The notes under the pieces are model-generated. The model did no database searches. It was given only the letters and a program-made list of their open reading frames with translations, and had not been told where the DNA came from. DNA of 64,000 nt from Conchiformibius steedae (GTDB lineage Bacteria; Pseudomonadota; Gammaproteobacteria; Burkholderiales; Neisseriaceae): contig NZ_CP059563.1 of NCBI RefSeq assembly GCF_014054725.1, positions 1,081,749-1,145,748 on the forward strand. Direction: 5' to 3'. This document shows, one piece after another, positions 8,886 to 18,314 of this stretch (positions are counted from its first letter, which is position 1; each line of letters begins with the position of its first letter). The position numbers and the translations under genes are program-made.

Positions 8886-11800
8886 ATGCGGGTTGAATTT
8901 TATGCGGGTAAAGTGATGGATGATGCGGTGCTTTCCGTTCCCGATTATGTGGAACAACTGAACGGGCTGGTGTTGGCGGCAGACGACATTCTGTGGCTGG
9001 ATTTGGAATTAGACCCGAAAAGCGGGCGTTTGCTGGAAGGGGCATGGCTGGTTGGCGGTAAGGTGTGGCGTTTTGACGGGCAGCAGTTTGAGCAGCAGCG
9101 GCAGCTTGCAGCGCAATATTTGGAACAGGCAGCAGCTTTGGGCGGACACAATTTGGTGGAATTTGATTTGCCTGCTTTGGATAAGCTGCTGCACGGCAGC
9201 GGCGGCAATGCGGAAAGATTGGCAGCGTGGCGCGAAAAAGCGGTGGATACGCTGTATTGGACCACTTTGCTGATGCCGCATCAGCCGCGTTATGCTTTGG
9301 CAAAACTCTACCGCGCCGATACCGGACACAATAATCCCGTGCAGGATTGTGTGGAAAGCCGTGCTTTATGGCAAAGCTGTTGCAGCAGTTGGCAGGGTTT
9401 GCCGCAAGGGTTGCAGGCTTTGTTTGTGCGTTTGCTGCCTGTGGTGCGGTGGTTTCCCAAAGCGGCGGCGTTGCCGTTTGACGAACAGCAGCTATATGAA
9501 CAGTTGCCCGCAGCGGGCAACCGTGGGGATTTGTGTGCGCGGGTGGCGGCGGCGGTGGCGGGAACACCGTCTTGGCGGCATTTTGCTTTGGCGGTGCTGG
9601 TGCATTGGCTGCGCCATTTTGAACGCCCGCAGGCGCGTCGTCCCGTGTGGCTGAACAAACACCCGCAGCACGGGGCGCGTTTTCGGGAAGCGGAAGAGGC
9701 GTTTTTCCGTTGGGGTGAATGGAACGAGGCATCTTTAAACCAAGCCTGTCGGGAAATTTTTAGCGGTTTGGCGGATTTTCAGGGCTTGCGGGCAGGGCAG
9801 TTGTCCATCGCGCAGGGTATTTTAGCCAACCGCGATATGCCCTTGGGGATTCTGCCTACCGGCGGGGGCAAAAGTTTGGCGTTCCAACTGCCTGCGCTGC
9901 TGTTGAGCAAATACCGGCGCGGACTGACGGTGGTGGTGTCGCCCTTAAAAGCCCTGATTATCGACCAAGTGGATAATTTACGCGCCAACGCGGGGATTTA
10001 TGCGGAACGGGTGGCGGGTTTGGTATCGGGGCAGACGGAAACGGTGCAGCGCGATATTTTGGACGGGGTGTGGCGCGGCAGTATTGATGTGCTGTACCTC
10101 AGTCCCGAACGTTTGCGCAGCCGCAGCATCCGCGTGCTGCTGAAAAACCGTCCGCCTGCCTTGTGGGTATTGGACGAAGCGCACACGCTCAGCCAGTGGG
10201 GAACGGATTTCCGCCCCGATTTTTTGCGGATTGCCGAACACATTGCCGCGTGTTACGACCCGCCCGACCCGTCGGCAGCCGAGGGATTATTTGACGATAA
10301 CAGCCGTGCCGTTCCCGCAGTGGGTTTGGTTACGGCGACCGCGTCGGCACGGGTAAAAGACGATTTGCAGCGCGAATTGACCGACAAACTCGCCAAACTT
10401 ACCCGCCACAGCCGTTTGCAGCCATACGGCACGCCGCTGGAAGAGCTGACCGTACAGCGCAGCAATATTGAGCGCGTGTTTCAAAATATCCCGCCTGCCC
10501 AGCGCGACAGCCGCGTTTTACAGATTTTGCAGCAACGCCGCGCCGAATACGCCGCTGCCCGTGCCGATGCACAAGCAGGCGTGGCGCTGGTGTATATCCG
10601 CCACCGCAAACACTGCGAAGATTTTGCCAAACTGTGCCAAAGTCAAGGCTTGGCTGCCGTTGCCTATCACGCCGGTTTGCCCGAAAACCAACGCAGCGAA
10701 ATCATCGAACAATTTAAAGACAACCGCTTTGAAGTGGTGGTGTGTACCAATGCTTTCGGCATGGGCATAGACAAAGCAGGCGTGCATACCGTGGTTCATT
10801 ACGCCCCGCCTGCCAATTTGGAATCGTATATACAGGAAAGCGGACGTGCCGCCCGCAAAAGCGGCGAACACGGACGCGCCTACCTGCTGTGGTCGCAATC
10901 TGATATTGAGCAATTATTCCGTTTGGAACGCGAAAACCGCATTCACAACAGCAAAACCCTGCACGACTGCTGGCACATTATCCGTCCGATTTTAAAACGC
11001 CCCGCCAACGACCAATGGTTTGCCGATACCGATTTGGCGGGCGTGCTGCAGCAGGAAAACGACATGCTGCTGACCCAAATCCGCGTGGCATTGCTGGCAT
11101 TGGAACGTTACGGGCTGCTGGTGGAAAAAGAACAGCAGCCTGCCCGCATCGGTTTGAAGCTGTTGCCCGAACACGCCGCAACAGACCTGCCCGCGCCTGT
11201 TGCCGCCGTGTACCGCCAATTGCAGCAGATTTTGGCGGGACAGGATTGCGAACGCGAATTTGTGCAGTTTCACCTGCCCGAACTGTCGCTGGCACTGGGT
11301 CAGCCTGTGAAAAAGCTGCTCTCTGCCCTACACACGCTGGTGCAGTCGGGATACGCGCAATGGCGGGTGGAATTGGGTATCCGTCTGCGTTATAAAAACC
11401 ATTTTTTAAAGCAGCAGATGGCGCGTTATCAAAAATATCTGACCGCATTGCGCGAAGTGTTTGCCCGATATGCTTGGCAGCAGCACGGCGAAGGCGATGT
11501 ATTATTGTGTTTGGACGTGTTAAATCATGCTTTGGCGCAACACAGCACCGTCAAAACCGATGCACGAAAAGATATTCTGCCGCTGCTGTCGGCTTTGGGC
11601 GCGATACGTTACCGCAGCATCAATGCACACGAAGTGTCGGTATTGCCTACAGAAGCGGCGGCAGCGGCAGGCGCACACTGGCAAGGCTGGCTGGAAGTGG
11701 CGGAACACTGTTTGGTGGAACTGGCGCAGCTGCTGGATTATCTGATGCAGTACGCCGATGCCGACAGCCCCCGCGTATTTGTGTTAAGCGGATTGGCAGA

Positions 11801-14132
11801 CACTTTGGCACAATCCCCCGAAGTCGTTTTGCAGCGTTTGGAAATCCTGCAAAAACTCGCCCTGATTGATTTAACCCGTACCGACGGCAACGACGGCAGC
11901 CTGTTTTTTATCGGCGCATCTGCCACGCAGCGCAAAAACTATCACGAAAACGCCTACCAATACCTCAAAACCCATTATCAGGAACGCTGCCAACGCCTGC
12001 ACCTGCTGTACCGCTGGCTGCAATACAGCGACGAACACGACCCCGTCAATCAAAACCTGTCTGCTGCCGACTGCCGCCGTTTGCAACATCAATTATTGGA
12101 AGACTATTTCAAGAAAAATTTGGCAACAGTCGTACACGAACACTGTCCCGACCCCGAAGCCGCCAAACAGCCGCGTTTGAAAAATTACGACCGCGCCATT
12201 TTGCCCGACCATTTCAGCAGCACCCAAAAAGCCATTGTGTGTGAAGCAGGACGCGCCGCCTTGGTGCTGGCAGGACCGGGCGCAGGCAAAACCGCCGTGG
12301 TGGTGCATCGGGTGGCTTATTTACTGATGAAACAGGATATCCTGCCCGAAAAAATCCTGATTTTGGCGTATAACCGCTTGGCGGTGGCAGAGCTGCGCCG
12401 CCGCCTGTATGCCCTGATTGGCGACTATGCCCGCGGTGTGACCGTCAGCACCTTTCACGGCTTGGCGCGACACATCACCCAAGCAGACGAAAACGACGCC
12501 CCCGCCGCCGAAGTGGAACGCCTGTTGCAGCAATATCCCCATTTGGACGGAAAAACAGAAAACGCCCGTTACCAATGGCTGTTGGAACAAGCCGTCGCCC
12601 GCCTAAAAAACCAAGAAAACCTCCTGTTCTACCAATATATTATGGTAGATGAATTTCAAGATATTGATGCCGTTCAATATGATTTGATTGCCCAGCTTGC
12701 CAATTTGCAGGAACAGGAAGACAGCGAAAGCCTATACGAACAACAAGGCTATTTGATGGCAGTGGGCGACGACGACCAAAACCTGTATGCCTTCCGCGGT
12801 GCCAGCATCCGCTATATTCAACAGTTCGCCGACAATTACCACATCGGCGGACAACAGCAGTATTTTTTAACCACCAATTACCGCAGTTGCCCGAATATTG
12901 TTGATTTGGCAAATGCTTATATTCAAACAGCATTGCCCGCTGCCGAGCGTTTGAAATCCGCCCGACACGCCATTACCGCCCACCGCACGGATAACGCCGC
13001 GCCCGTCCGTTACGGCTTGTTTGCCCAAGTGCGCGGCATTGACATGGCGGCATGGCTGGCGCAAGACATTCACAAGCTGCGTCAGCTGCACCCGCAGCAC
13101 AGCATTGCCGTATTGGCACGGCGTTGGCGCGACTTTGATGCCGTCCAGCATTATTTGGAACAACAAGGCATCCGCTGCCAGTGCCGCAACCAAAGCGAAA
13201 CACAGCACCCCTTACACAGCATGGTCGGACGCGCCCTGCTGGCACATTTGGGCGGATTGGCGCATCAGTTAATTGAAGGAAAAGCCGTTGATTACTTAAA
13301 ACAATGGCGCAAAGAACACGGCTTTAACCAATTAGACAAAGCATGGTCTGCACTGTTGCACAGCGTATTAAACCTGCGCGATGTGAGCGGACAAACCCTG
13401 ATAGACGCATTGGAACAAGCCGTTTACGACCGTCAGAACCCCGTGGTACTGCTAACCTATCACAGCGCAAAAGGCATGGAATTTGATGCCGTTTATATAA
13501 TTGACGAACAATCGGATTTTCAAGCCAATCAAGATACGGTGCGCCAAATGTATGTGGCACTCACCCGCGCCAAAAGCCGTTTGACGGTGCTGCAACACCG
13601 TTACCGCTGCGATAAAACACTGCACGTGCTGTTGCAGCAAATGGGCGAAGTTTTTGATATTGGTGCTGTGTCTGTGCCAAGCAAACTGTATTTTCACCGC
13701 TTTTTGGCTTTAGATGAAATTCAACTGACACCTGCGGATTTGGTTCGGGACGAAGGACGTATTTTTTTAGCCCATTGCTGTCAGGGTGATACGCACCCGT
13801 TTGGTGATTCGGGTGAATGGTCTGTACCTATGGAATTTAAATACGAAAACCGTTTTTATGACAAAAAATCGGGACAGGGTTATCAGTTGGAAAAAAAACG
13901 GTATCAGGGTTTTGTGTTTAAAAAGGATAATCAAAATTATATGTTGGCTTATTTTTCCAATAAATTTGCAGACGATATACGCGAACAACAGGCAGTATTG
14001 AACATGATTGGATTTACCACTTTGTATTTTGTTCAAAATGATAGGAAATGGTATCGGGAAAGCGGCTATTTCGGCACGGAAACCGCACATTTTGTGCTGG
14101 TGCCTTATGTGCGTTTTGAAGTAAGTTTATAA
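8886..14132 (+). CDS. Fused DEDDh exonuclease-like / RecQ helicase / UvrD-family helicase
   Basis: A 1748-residue DNA-processing protein with three modules. Residues 35-160 look like a DEDDh 3'-5' exonuclease: D39-L-E41 (motif I), H88-N89 with F93-D94 (motif II) and H148 with D154 (motif III). Residues of about 300-700 are a RecQ-type helicase: Walker A T-G-G-G-K-S at 325-330, D-E-A-H at 430-433, then V-T-A-T-A-S and the motif VI region Q-E-S-G-R-A-A-R. Residues of about 1105-1620 are a UvrD/Rep helicase: G-P-G-A-G-K-T at 1130-1136, D-E-F-Q-D at 1255-1259, G-D-D-D-Q-N-L-Y-A-F-R-G, N-Y-R-S-C, and the late motifs H-S-A-K-G-M-E-F-D and Y-V-A-L-T-R-A-K. A ~110-residue aromatic-rich tail ends the protein and is more A+T rich. 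Large RecQ proteins of this kind are, to my knowledge, annotated in other Neisseriaceae. GGGCGGAGG at 8865-8873 supports the start. Confidence 0.85.
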   Translation: MRVEFYAGKVMDDAVLSVPDYVEQLNGLVLAADDILWLDLELDPKSGRLLEGAWLVGGKVWRFDGQQFEQQRQLAAQYLEQAAALGGHNLVEFDLPALDKLLHGSGGNAERLAAWREKAVDTLYWTTLLMPHQPRYALAKLYRADTGHNNPVQDCVESRALWQSCCSSWQGLPQGLQALFVRLLPVVRWFPKAAALPFDEQQLYEQLPAAGNRGDLCARVAAAVAGTPSWRHFALAVLVHWLRHFERPQARRPVWLNKHPQHGARFREAEEAFFRWGEWNEASLNQACREIFSGLADFQGLRAGQLSIAQGILANRDMPLGILPTGGGKSLAFQLPALLLSKYRRGLTVVVSPLKALIIDQVDNLRANAGIYAERVAGLVSGQTETVQRDILDGVWRGSIDVLYLSPERLRSRSIRVLLKNRPPALWVLDEAHTLSQWGTDFRPDFLRIAEHIAACYDPPDPSAAEGLFDDNSRAVPAVGLVTATASARVKDDLQRELTDKLAKLTRHSRLQPYGTPLEELTVQRSNIERVFQNIPPAQRDSRVLQILQQRRAEYAAARADAQAGVALVYIRHRKHCEDFAKLCQSQGLAAVAYHAGLPENQRSEIIEQFKDNRFEVVVCTNAFGMGIDKAGVHTVVHYAPPANLESYIQESGRAARKSGEHGRAYLLWSQSDIEQLFRLERENRIHNSKTLHDCWHIIRPILKRPANDQWFADTDLAGVLQQENDMLLTQIRVALLALERYGLLVEKEQQPARIGLKLLPEHAATDLPAPVAAVYRQLQQILAGQDCEREFVQFHLPELSLALGQPVKKLLSALHTLVQSGYAQWRVELGIRLRYKNHFLKQQMARYQKYLTALREVFARYAWQQHGEGDVLLCLDVLNHALAQHSTVKTDARKDILPLLSALGAIRYRSINAHEVSVLPTEAAAAAGAHWQGWLEVAEHCLVELAQLLDYLMQYADADSPRVFVLSGLADTLAQSPEVVLQRLEILQKLALIDLTRTDGNDGSLFFIGASATQRKNYHENAYQYLKTHYQERCQRLHLLYRWLQYSDEHDPVNQNLSAADCRRLQHQLLEDYFKKNLATVVHEHCPDPEAAKQPRLKNYDRAILPDHFSSTQKAIVCEAGRAALVLAGPGAGKTAVVVHRVAYLLMKQDILPEKILILAYNRLAVAELRRRLYALIGDYARGVTVSTFHGLARHITQADENDAPAAEVERLLQQYPHLDGKTENARYQWLLEQAVARLKNQENLLFYQYIMVDEFQDIDAVQYDLIAQLANLQEQEDSESLYEQQGYLMAVGDDDQNLYAFRGASIRYIQQFADNYHIGGQQQYFLTTNYRSCPNIVDLANAYIQTALPAAERLKSARHAITAHRTDNAAPVRYGLFAQVRGIDMAAWLAQDIHKLRQLHPQHSIAVLARRWRDFDAVQHYLEQQGIRCQCRNQSETQHPLHSMVGRALLAHLGGLAHQLIEGKAVDYLKQWRKEHGFNQLDKAWSALLHSVLNLRDVSGQTLIDALEQAVYDRQNPVVLLTYHSAKGMEFDAVYIIDEQSDFQANQDTVRQMYVALTRAKSRLTVLQHRYRCDKTLHVLLQQMGEVFDIGAVSVPSKLYFHRFLALDEIQLTPADLVRDEGRIFLAHCCQGDTHPFGDSGEWSVPMEFKYENRFYDKKSGQGYQLEKKRYQGFVFKKDNQNYMLAYFSNKFADDIREQQAVLNMIGFTTLYFVQNDRKWYRESGYFGTETAHFVLVPYVRFEVSL

Positions 14133-14135
14133 ATA

Positions 14136-14173
14136 AAAACAGTGGTTTGATTTTATCTCAAACCACTGTTTCC
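14136..14173. terminator. Bidirectional terminator between helicase gene and cysE
   Basis: A near-perfect stem: AAAACAGTGGTTTGA (14136-14150) pairs with TCAAACCACTGTTT (from 14158), with a short T-rich loop. A-rich sequence on the left and T-rich on the right let it serve both convergent genes. Confidence 0.75.
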
Positions 14174-14188
14174 ATTGTTTAATGGCTT

Positions 14189-14989
14189 TTAAATCACAAA
14201 CTGCCAATTTTCCATGCCTGCAAAGCCTTGGTCCATTTCGGCGGCGGGTTTGTTGGCGGATACGCCCACGGCTTTGGCAGGCACGCCCACAACCGTGGTA
14301 TGGGCTTCCACATCGCGCACCACCACGCTGCCCGCGCCGATTTTGGCGCAATCGCCGATGCGGATATTGCCCAATACCGAAGCATTCGCGCCAATCATCA
14401 CGCCGTCGCCCACTTTGGGGTGGCGGTCGCCGCTTTCTTTGCCCGAACCGCCCAAAGTGACGCCGTGCAAAATGGAAATATCGTTGCCCAGTATGGCGGT
14501 TTCGCCCACCACCACGCCCGTGCCGTGGTCAATCATAATGCCTTGTCCGAAAACCGCGCCGGGGTGAATATCCACGCCAAACACTTCCGAAGCGCGGTTT
14601 TGCAGAAAATATGCCAGCGTTTTGCGCCCGTTTTGCCATAGGCAATGATTGATGCGGTGCGCTTGAATGGCGTGAAAACCTTTAAAATACAATAAGGGTA
14701 AAGTGTATTGGTCGCAAGCGGGGTCGCGTTCGTAACAGGCGCGGATATCGGCTTGCACGGCATCGGTAATGCTTTTATCGTTGTTCAGTACGTCGGCAAA
14801 CACTTCAAACAGGGTGCGTGCGTCCATCACGCTGTTGCTGAGTTTGCTGGAAAGCTGAAACGCCAAGACGTTTGCCAAGCTGCGATGGCGCAGCACGGTT
14901 AAATGCAGAAAGCTGGCGAGCATGGGTTCTTCGGCAGCGGCGAGGGTGGTTTCTTCGCGTATGGCGAGCCAGAGGTCTTGCGGGTGCAT
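14189..14989 (-). CDS. cysE: Serine O-acetyltransferase
   Basis: Cytoplasmic acetyltransferase making O-acetylserine from serine and acetyl-CoA, the first committed step of cysteine synthesis. The 266-residue protein has the CysE helical N-terminal half and then a left-handed beta-helix of hexapeptide repeats from about residue 135: D-I-H-P-G-A-V-F-G, I-D-H-G-T-G-V-V-V-G-E-T, H-G-V-T-L-G-G, H-P-K-V-G-D-G-V-M-I-G-A. The catalytic Asp/His pair lies in the D-H-G-T-G and L-H-G-V-T motifs. The C-terminus ends in isoleucine, as expected for binding into cysteine synthase. AAGGA precedes the ATG at 14989. It lies 84 bases downstream of murG on the same strand; the usual dcw successor murC is absent. 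Confidence 0.94.
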   Translation of the reverse strand: MHPQDLWLAIREETTLAAAEEPMLASFLHLTVLRHRSLANVLAFQLSSKLSNSVMDARTLFEVFADVLNNDKSITDAVQADIRACYERDPACDQYTLPLLYFKGFHAIQAHRINHCLWQNGRKTLAYFLQNRASEVFGVDIHPGAVFGQGIMIDHGTGVVVGETAILGNDISILHGVTLGGSGKESGDRHPKVGDGVMIGANASVLGNIRIGDCAKIGAGSVVVRDVEAHTTVVGVPAKAVGVSANKPAAEMDQGFAGMENWQFVI

Positions 14990-15073
14990 GGTGGTTCCTT
15001 GATGTGTGCTTTGACGTAACTATACCGCATTTGACGTTTTTTAACAAAGCAAGTACCACCTGCACGGGCAAAG

Positions 15074-16153
15074 TTAAGTTTGAGGGGATAGGGTGTTGAG
15101 AGCGGCTTGAGCAACGGCGGCGGCGCTGTCGGGCAGGGCGAGGGTACGGGCGTTTTCCGCCCAACGCAGACATTGGCTGCGGTCTAGTCCTGCCAGCACT
15201 TCGGCGAGTTTGGCGGCGGTAAGCTGGGATTGCGGCAGCAGCAGCCCTGCTTCGGCAGACACCATAAAACGGGCGTTGGCGGTTTGGTGGTCATCTACGG
15301 CGTGGGGATAGGGGACGAGTAATGCGCCGACACCTGCGGCGGTCAGCTCGGCAATGGTTAGCGCACCTGCACGGCAAATCAGTAAATCGGCTTGACGGTA
15401 TAAGGCGGTCATATCGTCAATAAATTCCACGCATTCGGCTTCTACGCCTGCGTGGGCGTAAGCTTGTTGCAAGGCAGACAGTTTACCGCGTCCTGCCTGA
15501 TGGGTGATGCGCGGACGTGCGGATTCGGGCAGTTGCGCCACGGCAGCAGGAACGGTGTCGTTGAGCATTTGTGCGCCCAAGCTGCCGCCTACCACGCAAA
15601 TATGCAGTTTGCCGCTGCGGGTGGCGAAACGTTCGGCGGGGGCGGGCAAGGCGGTAATGTCGGCGCGGACGGGATTGCCCACCAAGCCTTGCGGGTGGTC
15701 GGGAAAGGCTTGCGGAAAGGCAGACAAAACGGCAGCGGCGTGTTTTGCCAAAATTTTGTTGGACAAACCCGCTACGGCATTTTGTTCGTGAATAATCAGC
15801 GGAATACCGCATAATTTGGCGGCTACCCCACCAGGAAAGGTCACAAATCCGCCAAAACCGATGGCAGCATCAATTTGGTGTTTCAGCATCACAGCACGGG
15901 CAGCGCGAACGGTACGCAGCAGGGTAAACGGCAACATCAGTTTGCGTTGCCAACCGTTGCCGCGCACGCCTTTCATGGCAACGGTTTCCAAAGGAATGCC
16001 ATGTTGCGGGACGATGCGTTCTTCCATGCTGTCGCGGCTGCCCAGCCACACCACCTGATGCCCTTGGGCGCGTAAGGTTTCGGCAACGGCAAGCGCGGGG
16101 AAAATATGTCCGCCCGTGCCGCCGGACATCAGTAAAAAGGTTTTGGGATTCAT
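15074..16153 (-). CDS. murG: UDP-GlcNAc:lipid I GlcNAc transferase
   Basis: Peripheral inner-membrane glycosyltransferase that adds GlcNAc to lipid I to give lipid II, the peptidoglycan precursor. The 359-residue protein shows the N-terminal G-G-T-G-G-H-I-F-P glycine loop, the Q-V-V-W-L-G-S motif, the I-I-H-E-Q-N-A segment, the second glycine loop G-G-S-L-G-A, and the C-terminal C-R-A-G-A-L-T-I-A-E and Y-P-H-A-V-D-D-H-Q-T-x-N-A UDP-GlcNAc site. The ATG at 16153 overlaps the ftsW stop by 4 bases, indicating translational coupling. It belongs to a two-gene remnant of the division and cell wall cluster. Confidence 0.95.
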   Translation of the reverse strand: MNPKTFLLMSGGTGGHIFPALAVAETLRAQGHQVVWLGSRDSMEERIVPQHGIPLETVAMKGVRGNGWQRKLMLPFTLLRTVRAARAVMLKHQIDAAIGFGGFVTFPGGVAAKLCGIPLIIHEQNAVAGLSNKILAKHAAAVLSAFPQAFPDHPQGLVGNPVRADITALPAPAERFATRSGKLHICVVGGSLGAQMLNDTVPAAVAQLPESARPRITHQAGRGKLSALQQAYAHAGVEAECVEFIDDMTALYRQADLLICRAGALTIAELTAAGVGALLVPYPHAVDDHQTANARFMVSAEAGLLLPQSQLTAAKLAEVLAGLDRSQCLRWAENARTLALPDSAAAVAQAALNTLSPQT

Positions 16154-17481
16154 CGTGTTGTCCGATAGGGATGTGTGGGGTGTACAGGGGCTTCGTCTTC
16201 GGCGGTCGTTTCGGCATTTTCTTCGGTATCCGCTTCGCCGTCTGCTGTTTCGGCAGGGGCTTCGGCGGTTTTCCAATTGGGGTCGTCAAAGCTGATGCCT
16301 TTGATTTTCATTCGGTTTTCATAATCTACGCGCAGCAGAATTGTGAGCGCGACAATAATAATCACCAAAGACGAACCGCCGTAAGAAATCAGCGGCAGGG
16401 TTAAGCCTTTATTGGGTAACAGACTGATGTTTACGCCGATATTGATAAAACTTTGCGCGGCAATCCACACGCCGATGCCAATGGCGACAAAGGAATTAAA
16501 GTGTAAATCCAAATCCCGCGCGTTGCGCCCGATGGAAAAGGCACGCCACACAATCCACGCATAGCAGAAAATCAGCAGGGTAACGGTAATCAGACCCAGC
16601 TCTTCAGCAATCACCGCCAAAATAAAATCGGTGTGCGCTTCGGGCAGAAAACCACGTTTAAACACGCCGTTACCCAAGCCTTCGCCAAACCAGCCGCCGC
16701 GTTCCATCGACATCAGCGAACCCATGCTTTGATAGCCTGTACCTGTAGGGTCTTTCCACGGCTGCCACATCACGCTCACGCGGCGCATACGGAAATCAGA
16801 TGTGGCAATCACCGTTGCTGCCACCGATACGCCAATACCCACCACCATGGCAAACCATTTTCCGGGCAGATTGGCGAGAAACAGCATTACCAGCGCAATG
16901 GCAAACACCACCATCGCCGAACCCAAATCGCGGGTCAGCAAAATAAAACCGATGCCCAAACCGATGGGAACGGCAACCCATTTGACTTTGCCGAAATCGT
17001 GCAGGATTTCCATGCGCCGTTTGAAAAAGCCTGCCATGTATAAAATGGTCATCAGCTTAAAAATTTCGCTGGGTTGGATTTTTAATCCGCCCGGCAGCGG
17101 CATCCAACGTTTGGCACCGTTAATTTCTTCACCAATCAGCGGCACGACTGCCAGCACAAACAGCGAAAACGGCAGCAGTAATTTAATCCAGCGCAGCCAA
17201 CGCCACATCGGGACACGGCACAGCAATGCCGCCAACAGTATGCCAATTACCGCAAACTGGCATTGTTTGATAAAGAAAACCGCACGGTTGGCATAATTAT
17301 GCAGCCCTGCCTGTGCCACCGAAGCCGAATACACCATTACCAATCCGAAACCCAGTAGGCACAGCAATACCCACAACAGGGTTTTATCGTATTGGGGCTG
17401 GCGCATCTGCATTTGCCGATAACCGGGCAGGTCGGGGCGGGCAAACGGTTTGGACTTTGGGAATAGTGATGAAAATTTCAT
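16150..17481 (-). CDS. ftsW: Septal peptidoglycan polymerase FtsW
   Basis: SEDS-family glycosyltransferase that polymerises lipid II at the division septum with its partner PBP3. The 443-residue protein begins with about 35 polar residues and then has ten hydrophobic segments. Family marks include L-V-M-V-Y-S-A-S near residue 50, G-A-K-R-W-M-P-L-P-G and Q-P-S-E-I-F-K in the central loop, the large extracytoplasmic region with F-L-P-E-A-H-T-D-F-I, and I-N-I-G-V-N in the C-terminal half. The last 50 residues form an acidic, Glu/Thr/Ala-rich cytoplasmic tail. murD or murF, the usual upstream genes, are not here; ftsW starts its own unit. Confidence 0.94.
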   Translation of the reverse strand: MKFSSLFPKSKPFARPDLPGYRQMQMRQPQYDKTLLWVLLCLLGFGLVMVYSASVAQAGLHNYANRAVFFIKQCQFAVIGILLAALLCRVPMWRWLRWIKLLLPFSLFVLAVVPLIGEEINGAKRWMPLPGGLKIQPSEIFKLMTILYMAGFFKRRMEILHDFGKVKWVAVPIGLGIGFILLTRDLGSAMVVFAIALVMLFLANLPGKWFAMVVGIGVSVAATVIATSDFRMRRVSVMWQPWKDPTGTGYQSMGSLMSMERGGWFGEGLGNGVFKRGFLPEAHTDFILAVIAEELGLITVTLLIFCYAWIVWRAFSIGRNARDLDLHFNSFVAIGIGVWIAAQSFINIGVNISLLPNKGLTLPLISYGGSSLVIIIVALTILLRVDYENRMKIKGISFDDPNWKTAEAPAETADGEADTEENAETTAEDEAPVHPTHPYRTTR

Positions 17482-17619
17482 GTCTGTTCTTTATTATTGG
17501 CAGCTGGGGTTAAAACGGTTTATTTTGGCAATACAACATGAAAAATAAAACATTTTAACGCTAATGTGTGCGTAAGGTGCGCTTCTGAAAATATGATGGA
17601 GGCAATCAGGTAGGATTTT

Positions 17620-17662
17620 AACAAAAACGGCGCACAAACGCACGATAGCGGATGTTGCGCCG
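17620..17662 (-). terminator. Terminator of fau (minus strand)
   Basis: On the minus strand, CGGCGCA (17662-17656) pairs with TGCGCCG (17634-17628) across a 21-base loop, and T-T-T-T-T-G-T-T follows at 17627-17620. This fits an intrinsic terminator for the fau gene, although the long loop makes it only moderately convincing. The rest of 17482-17698 holds the ftsW upstream region; no clear promoter was recognised there. Confidence 0.5.
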
Positions 17663-17698
17663 ATGATACAGATTTTTTATTCTACACATAAACCTGTT

Positions 17699-18307
17699 TT
17701 ACGGAAAGGGATAAGATGGATTTTTACCTGAACCCAAGCGCGTGTAACCGTGTTCGCAGACAAAACCCTGTACGCCTTGGTCGTGGGTTTGTGCAGGCAT
17801 GGGCGGGCAGATTTGACAGGCAAAACCCACGCCCACGCTGCGGGGGACACAGCCGCTGCGGGCAAACGTGCTTAAAGTGGCATCGTAAAAACCGCCACCT
17901 TGTCCCAAGCGTGTGCCGTTGCGGTCAATCCCCACCAAAGGCAACAACAGCAGTTGCAAACGCTCGGCACGGATTTTGCGCCCTGCAAACTGGGGAATGC
18001 GCGGCAAACGGGCGCGTGTGCGTTCGGGACGGGCGTTTGCCTGCGGATAGGGGGTAAACCACAAACGTTTGCCACGCGGCGCGATATAGGGCAGGTAAAC
18101 CCGTGCGCCGCGTTGTTGCGCCGTTACGATAAAATCGTGTACATCTAATTCGCTGCCCGCAGCCCAATACGCGCCAATGCGTTTGCCGCGTTTAATCAGC
18201 GGTTTGAGTGCCTGATTCGCCCGTTTTTGTGCGTGGCGGCGTTGCACAGGGTCAAGCGCGGCACGGGCGCGGCGCAAACGGCGGCGCAACTCGGTTTTGC
18301 TTTCCAT
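17699..18307 (-). CDS. fau: 5-formyltetrahydrofolate cyclo-ligase family protein
   Basis: Cytoplasmic enzyme that converts 5-formyltetrahydrofolate and ATP to methenyltetrahydrofolate. The 202-residue protein has the family's K-x2-L-R-R-x-L-R-R opening (a basic N-terminus), a middle Y-L-P-Y-I-A-P-R, and the signature L-P-L-V-G-I-D-R-N-G-T-R-L-G-Q-G-G-G-F-Y-D near residue 130, which binds ATP and folate. The ATG at 18307 lies 7 bases beyond the pyrC stop; a TTG one codon upstream is a less likely start. It is the last gene of the hemE-to-fau run. Confidence 0.88.
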   Translation of the reverse strand: MESKTELRRRLRRARAALDPVQRRHAQKRANQALKPLIKRGKRIGAYWAAGSELDVHDFIVTAQQRGARVYLPYIAPRGKRLWFTPYPQANARPERTRARLPRIPQFAGRKIRAERLQLLLLPLVGIDRNGTRLGQGGGFYDATLSTFARSGCVPRSVGVGFACQICPPMPAQTHDQGVQGFVCEHGYTRLGSGKNPSYPFP

Positions 18308-18314
18308 CAACCGA

